A DNA stretch of 33,684 nt. Origin: Schleiferiaceae bacterium. GTDB taxonomy: Bacteria; Bacteroidota; Bacteroidia; Flavobacteriales; Schleiferiaceae. The number at the start of each line of letters is the position of its first letter. The stretch's first letter is position 1. The notes beneath the pieces were generated by a model, which did not search any database, was not told the DNA's origin, and saw only the letters and a list, made by a program, of their open reading frames with translations. Location: contig JAIULY010000011.1 in assembly GCA_022565875.1 (NCBI GenBank), positions 1-33,684 on the forward strand, read 5' to 3'. Both the position numbers and the translations under genes were made by a program. Shown in pieces: positions 32,945 through 33,684 of the stretch.

Positions 32945-33039
32945 GGTTTAGACGCGCTGATGCGCTTGGGTTTAGCTCCGCAGGCTCGGTCGCCTGCTGT
33001 TTGGGTTTAGACAGGGCGGCTGGCGTCGGCCTTGGTTTA
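32945..33039 (+). repeat. 95-bp module, copy 2
   Basis: Second copy of the four-box module, the same length and box spacing as 32663-32757. Confidence 0.85.
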
Positions 33040-33070
33040 GAGGGGATTGTGTGGGTGACGGAGGGCCTCT

Positions 33071-33101
33071 CAGTTCCTAGCCCTATCAGGCTAGGCTACT
33101 G
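33071..33101. repeat. Long imperfect hairpin
   Basis: CCTAGCC (33076-33082) and GGCTAGG (33089-33095) pair perfectly around a 6-nt loop, with an outer CAGT/ACTG stem (33071-33074 and 33098-33101). There is no T-tract, so it is not an obvious terminator. Confidence 0.6.
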
Positions 33102-33212
33102 ATTGCGCGCCCTTGGCGCTTCGGTTAAGTCTGTTTGTGGCCACTTCGGATAACTTTTTGAACCTTAGTGCTCCAAAAAAAAGTGTGCACCAACAAAATA
33201 ACCCCTCATAAA

Positions 33213-33262
33213 CCTCCGTGCCACTCCGTGTACAACTCTGTGGAACTCCGTGTTCCAAAAAA
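33213..33262 (+). repeat. 50-bp CTCYGTG repeat, copy 1
   Basis: Four CTCYGTG heptamers spaced 10-12 bp apart, ending TTCCAAAAAA. It differs from 33456-33505 at one base. Confidence 0.9.
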
Positions 33263-33307
33263 GAATCGTGTAATAAATAACCAAACGTAATCACCTGAAC
33301 ACGCCGC

Positions 33308-33424
33308 GCCTAACCTCCTAACTCCCAAACCGTGTGGAAATACGCGTGGAATGAATAACGATTCGTTTCCAGAGTCTGGCGGGGACAAGCCCCGCCCCTA
33401 CGGAATCCGTGATGCAACACGATC
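33308..33424 (+). repeat. Long direct repeat, copy 2
   Basis: 117 bp, the partner of 30941-31065 in the same orientation, with the hairpin GGCGGGG-ACAAG-CCCCGCC at 33378-33396. It lies between the two 50-bp repeats. Confidence 0.9.
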
Positions 33425-33455
33425 GGTTTATCACGCATGGAACATCAAAAATAAC

Positions 33456-33505
33456 CCTCCATGCCACTCCGTGTACAACTCTGTGGAACTCCGTGTTCCA
33501 AAAAA
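33456..33505 (+). repeat. 50-bp CTCYGTG repeat, copy 2
   Basis: Second copy of the 50-bp unit at 33213-33262, with CTCCATG in place of the first CTCCGTG. Confidence 0.9.
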
Positions 33506-33534
33506 AATCTAGATAAAAAAGAGCAAAAAACACC

Positions 33535-33565
33535 TTGTCTATTCAAAATTTTTCTCCTACATTTG
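33535..33565 (+). promoter_or_regulatory. Bacteroidota-type promoter of the last gene
   Basis: TTG at 33535-33537 and TACATTTG at 33558-33565 are separated by exactly 20 bp, a full consensus match. The start of transcription would fall near 33571, about 22 bp before the ATG at 33593. Confidence 0.75.
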
Positions 33566-33592
33566 AAATTTATAATCCATAACCCATTCGCC

Positions 33593-33684
33593 ATGAAAAA
33601 CTTGTACACTACTTTAACTAGATTTGTAAGAAGGGGGGGGGCAGAATCTTCTCCTTTTAATTCTAATTATTTTCGCTACTGACA
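33593..33684 (+). CDS. Start of a secreted-protein gene, out of frame at a G9 tract (cut by window edge)
   Basis: The ATG at 33593 follows a full promoter by about 27 bp and opens MKNLYTTLTRFVRR. A run of nine G (33633-33641) follows. As written, the frame ends at TGA 33680-33682 after 29 residues with no membrane or signal character. With eight G the frame reads GGQNLLLLILIIFATD to the window end, which gives a classic signal peptide (basic n-region, Leu/Ile-rich core). With ten G it stops at once at TAA. The gene is therefore probably a secreted or surface protein that is switched off or mis-called here. Phase variation or a homopolymer error are both possible. Confidence 0.55.

Larger units (their letters stand above)
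32663..33039 (+). repeat. Array of twelve GGTTTA boxes separated by GC-rich hairpins
   Basis: GGTTTA (once AGTTTA) starts at 32663, 32687, 32722, 32752, 32793, 32812, 32846, 32877, 32945, 32969, 33004 and 33034. Between boxes lie short inverted repeats such as AGGCGC-tgac-GCGCCT and CAGCAGGC-n6-GCCTGCTG, and a GCC-TTCG-GC mini-hairpin. The first four and last four boxes have identical spacing (24, 35, 30 bp). Confidence 0.8.
32535..33592. other. 1.06-kb gene-free region with hairpin array and repeats
   Basis: No gene is supported. In order it holds the GGTTTA hairpin array (32663-33039), a long hairpin (33071-33101), two copies of a CTCCGTG-type repeat around the second long direct repeat, and a promoter for the last gene. 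The open frame at 32719-33102 reads only through the array and has low-complexity, Gly/Arg/Ser-rich content. The array is clearly richer in G and C than its surroundings. Confidence 0.75.

Noticed and set aside
32663-33039. CRISPR array or integron attC array
   Set aside because: The repeated box is only 6-7 bp with uneven spacing. No cas or integrase gene is present, and GGTTTAGA does not fit the attC core GTTRRRY.
32663-33039. Telomere-like GGGTTTA repeats
   Set aside because: The heptamer resembles plant telomere repeats, but the copies are separated by hairpins and not tandem, and the locus is bacterial; the likeness is coincidental.
32719-33102. Open frame of 127 codons in the hairpin array
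   Set aside because: It reads straight through the repeats, has low-complexity Gly/Arg/Ser content, and the codons repeat with the DNA modules.
1-33684. tRNA or other stable RNA genes
   Set aside because: No cloverleaf with a TTCRANNC arm and acceptor stem was found on reading either strand; a covariance-model search would be needed to exclude small RNAs.

Overview
The window is a stretch of Bacteroidota chromosome, most likely Flavobacteriales or a near relative. The evidence is class II HMG-CoA reductase next to a GYDIA-type GHMP kinase (mevalonate route), a PorV/PorQ-type barrel, a secreted beta-helix protein with a type IX secretion C-terminal domain, a carboxypeptidase-regulatory/TonB-dependent receptor pair, and promoters of the Bacteroidota form TTG-N20-TAnnTTTG without Shine-Dalgarno sequences. 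No rRNA, tRNA, transposase, integrase, phage gene or CRISPR array was found. About 33 protein genes are supported.

Layout. 1-1893 (minus): GHMP kinase (cut by the window edge) and mvaA. 2058-4881 (plus): a membrane TPR-like protein and a class A penicillin-binding protein. 5027-9598 (plus): a tightly packed five-gene cluster of HlyD-like adaptor, VTC-type polyphosphate polymerase domain protein, DUF4956 membrane protein, propeller-like lipoprotein and secreted thioredoxin-fold protein. 9644-14204 (minus): NUDIX hydrolase, mnmD, haem-binding lipoprotein, DUF4920 lipoprotein, a stand-alone receiver domain, a DUF6438 lipoprotein and a PorV/PorQ-like barrel. 14283-21877 (plus): CDP-alcohol phosphatidyltransferase (pssA type), purS, acpH-like gene, M23 peptidase, the TonB receptor operon and a small membrane protein. 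21881-27464 (minus): beta-helix T9SS cargo, then the translation and nucleotide genes pth, rplY, prs and tyrS. 27542-30652 (plus): an atypical SDR, a PAP2 phosphatase and hisS. 31296-32534 (minus): a divergent Nramp-family transporter, flanked by repeat-rich non-coding DNA that runs to the start of a last, cut-off secreted-protein gene.

Most of the window is ordinary housekeeping and envelope biology. The unusual parts are: (1) an in-frame TAA near the 3' end of hisS, with homologous-looking sequence continuing for 31 codons; (2) a G9 tract that throws the last gene out of frame, where G8 would restore a signal peptide; (3) an array of twelve GGTTTA boxes separated by GC-rich hairpins, containing a duplicated 95-bp module; (4) 117-125 bp direct repeats on both sides of the Nramp gene; (5) the five-gene polyphosphate/DUF4956 cluster; (6) a 19-bp perfect palindrome in the leader of the receiver-domain gene. 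Functions rest on motif recognition by eye; no database search was possible.
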